Below, one piece after another: positions 61,257 to 61,627 of a stretch of DNA of 61,627 bases. The position numbers and the translations under genes were made by a program. The DNA is from Lentisphaeria bacterium (GTDB lineage Bacteria > Verrucomicrobiota > Lentisphaeria > Victivallales > UBA1829). Each line of letters begins with the position of its first letter. The stretch's first letter is position 1. Below the pieces are notes generated by a model. That model saw only the letters and a list, made by a program, of their open reading frames with translations, was not told where the DNA came from and did no database searches. Location of the stretch: the NCBI GenBank assembly GCA_017455665.1, contig JAFSZN010000154.1, positions 1 to 61,627 of the forward strand, read 5' to 3'.

Positions 61257-61627
61257 TCACATCCCCCATTCGTAGAACACGGTGAAGAGTTTCGCGAGGA
61301 ATGCGTCCGCCAGCACGATGAAGAGGATGCTCGTCACGACCGCCGAGGTCGTGGAGCGTCCGACCGCGATGGCGTCGCTGCCGGTGCGGAATCCGCGCCA
61401 GCAGCCGGTCATGGTGATGATGTAGGCGAAGACGACGCTCTTCAGGATGCCTTCGATGAAATACTTTACCGCGACGCCCTGCCGGGTCAGCCGCAGAAAC
61501 ACGTCCACCGGCATGCCGAGCTCGCTCCGCATCACCATGTAGCCGCCCGCGCATCCGACGAAATCGCCGATGACGGTCAGGAGCGGCAGCATGACCAGCA
61601 TCGCCCACATTTTCGGGACCACCAGGA
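61257..61627 (-). CDS. mlaE: Phospholipid transport permease MlaE, C-terminal part (runs off window edge)
   Basis: The last about 123 residues of the MlaE/YrbE permease are present; the frame is open through the window edge, so the in-frame GTG at 61622 is internal rather than a start. Typical blocks are PKMWAMLVMLPLLTVIGDFV, GILKSVVFAYIITMTGCWRG and GFRTGSDAIAVGRSTTSAVV, followed by the last helix. This inner-membrane subunit moves phospholipid between membranes together with MlaF and MlaD, helping keep outer-membrane lipid asymmetry. Confidence 0.9.
   Translation of the reverse strand, partial: LVVPKMWAMLVMLPLLTVIGDFVGCAGGYMVMRSELGMPVDVFLRLTRQGVAVKYFIEGILKSVVFAYIITMTGCWRGFRTGSDAIAVGRSTTSAVVTSILFIVLADAFLAKLFTVFYEWGM

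Overview
The window reads as a chromosomal segment of a Gram-negative (diderm) bacterium. It has LptD, MlaD/MlaF/MlaE, O-polysaccharide Wzm/Wzt and ornithine-lipid-type acyltransferases. The very large AIDA-repeat/FG-GAP proteins, the GH97 glycosidase and the overall gene set suggest the PVC group, most likely Lentisphaerota (Victivallis-like). That placement is an inference from gene content, not a computed phylogeny. Most of the window is GC-rich (spot counts by eye about 60% or more); 49.1-51.3 kb is strikingly AT-rich (single lines of 25-35% G+C) and 51.4-58.6 kb is intermediate (about 48-57%).

Layout. 1-8.3 kb holds housekeeping genes: the 5' end of metG and a proS split by one in-frame TAA (minus strand), then lptD, lysA, mreB and ruvB (plus strand). 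8.3-19.0 kb is a surface-glycan region: a GT2 and a polysaccharide deacetylase, a YbdG-like MscS channel with its own promoter, then an apparent operon of Wzm/Wzt exporter, methyltransferase and four glycosyltransferases. At 19.4-21.4 kb is a 685-aa AIDA/FG-GAP protein with its own promoter and terminator. 21.8-28.4 kb is a tightly packed envelope operon: OlsB-like and PlsC-like acyltransferases, a degenerate CobS-like membrane protein, a GT39-like membrane transferase, a WbaP-type initiating phosphotransferase and a GT4. A bidirectional terminator separates it from a convergent secreted GH97, followed by dprA and a 3506-aa AIDA/FG-GAP giant that shares its N- and C-terminal modules with the 685-aa protein.

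42.9-58.6 kb is the most unusual part. Two divergent operons combine a Liv-type ABC transporter (HMGF), an orphan receiver, an NtrC-class sigma54 activator and a small REC-like protein (minus strand) with a membrane-anchored Liv-type binding protein, a soluble 1525-aa atypical histidine kinase, a possible caspase-like protein, a two-TM coiled-coil protein and a 744-aa membrane protein whose C-terminus resembles a TM-P-TM channel (plus strand). A sigma54-type site overlaps a sigma70 promoter in front of the plus-strand operon, consistent with the neighbouring activator controlling it. I read this as a candidate undescribed sense-and-respond system in which the transporter may act as sensor and the downstream genes as effectors.

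The window closes with a flavin reductase gene and the mlaE-mlaF-mlaD lipid-transport operon (mlaE runs off the edge). Eight promoters across the window share a TTGAAA-like -35, a 16-17 nt spacer and an extended TGn-TATATT-like -10. I found no tRNA, rRNA, CRISPR array or insertion sequence.
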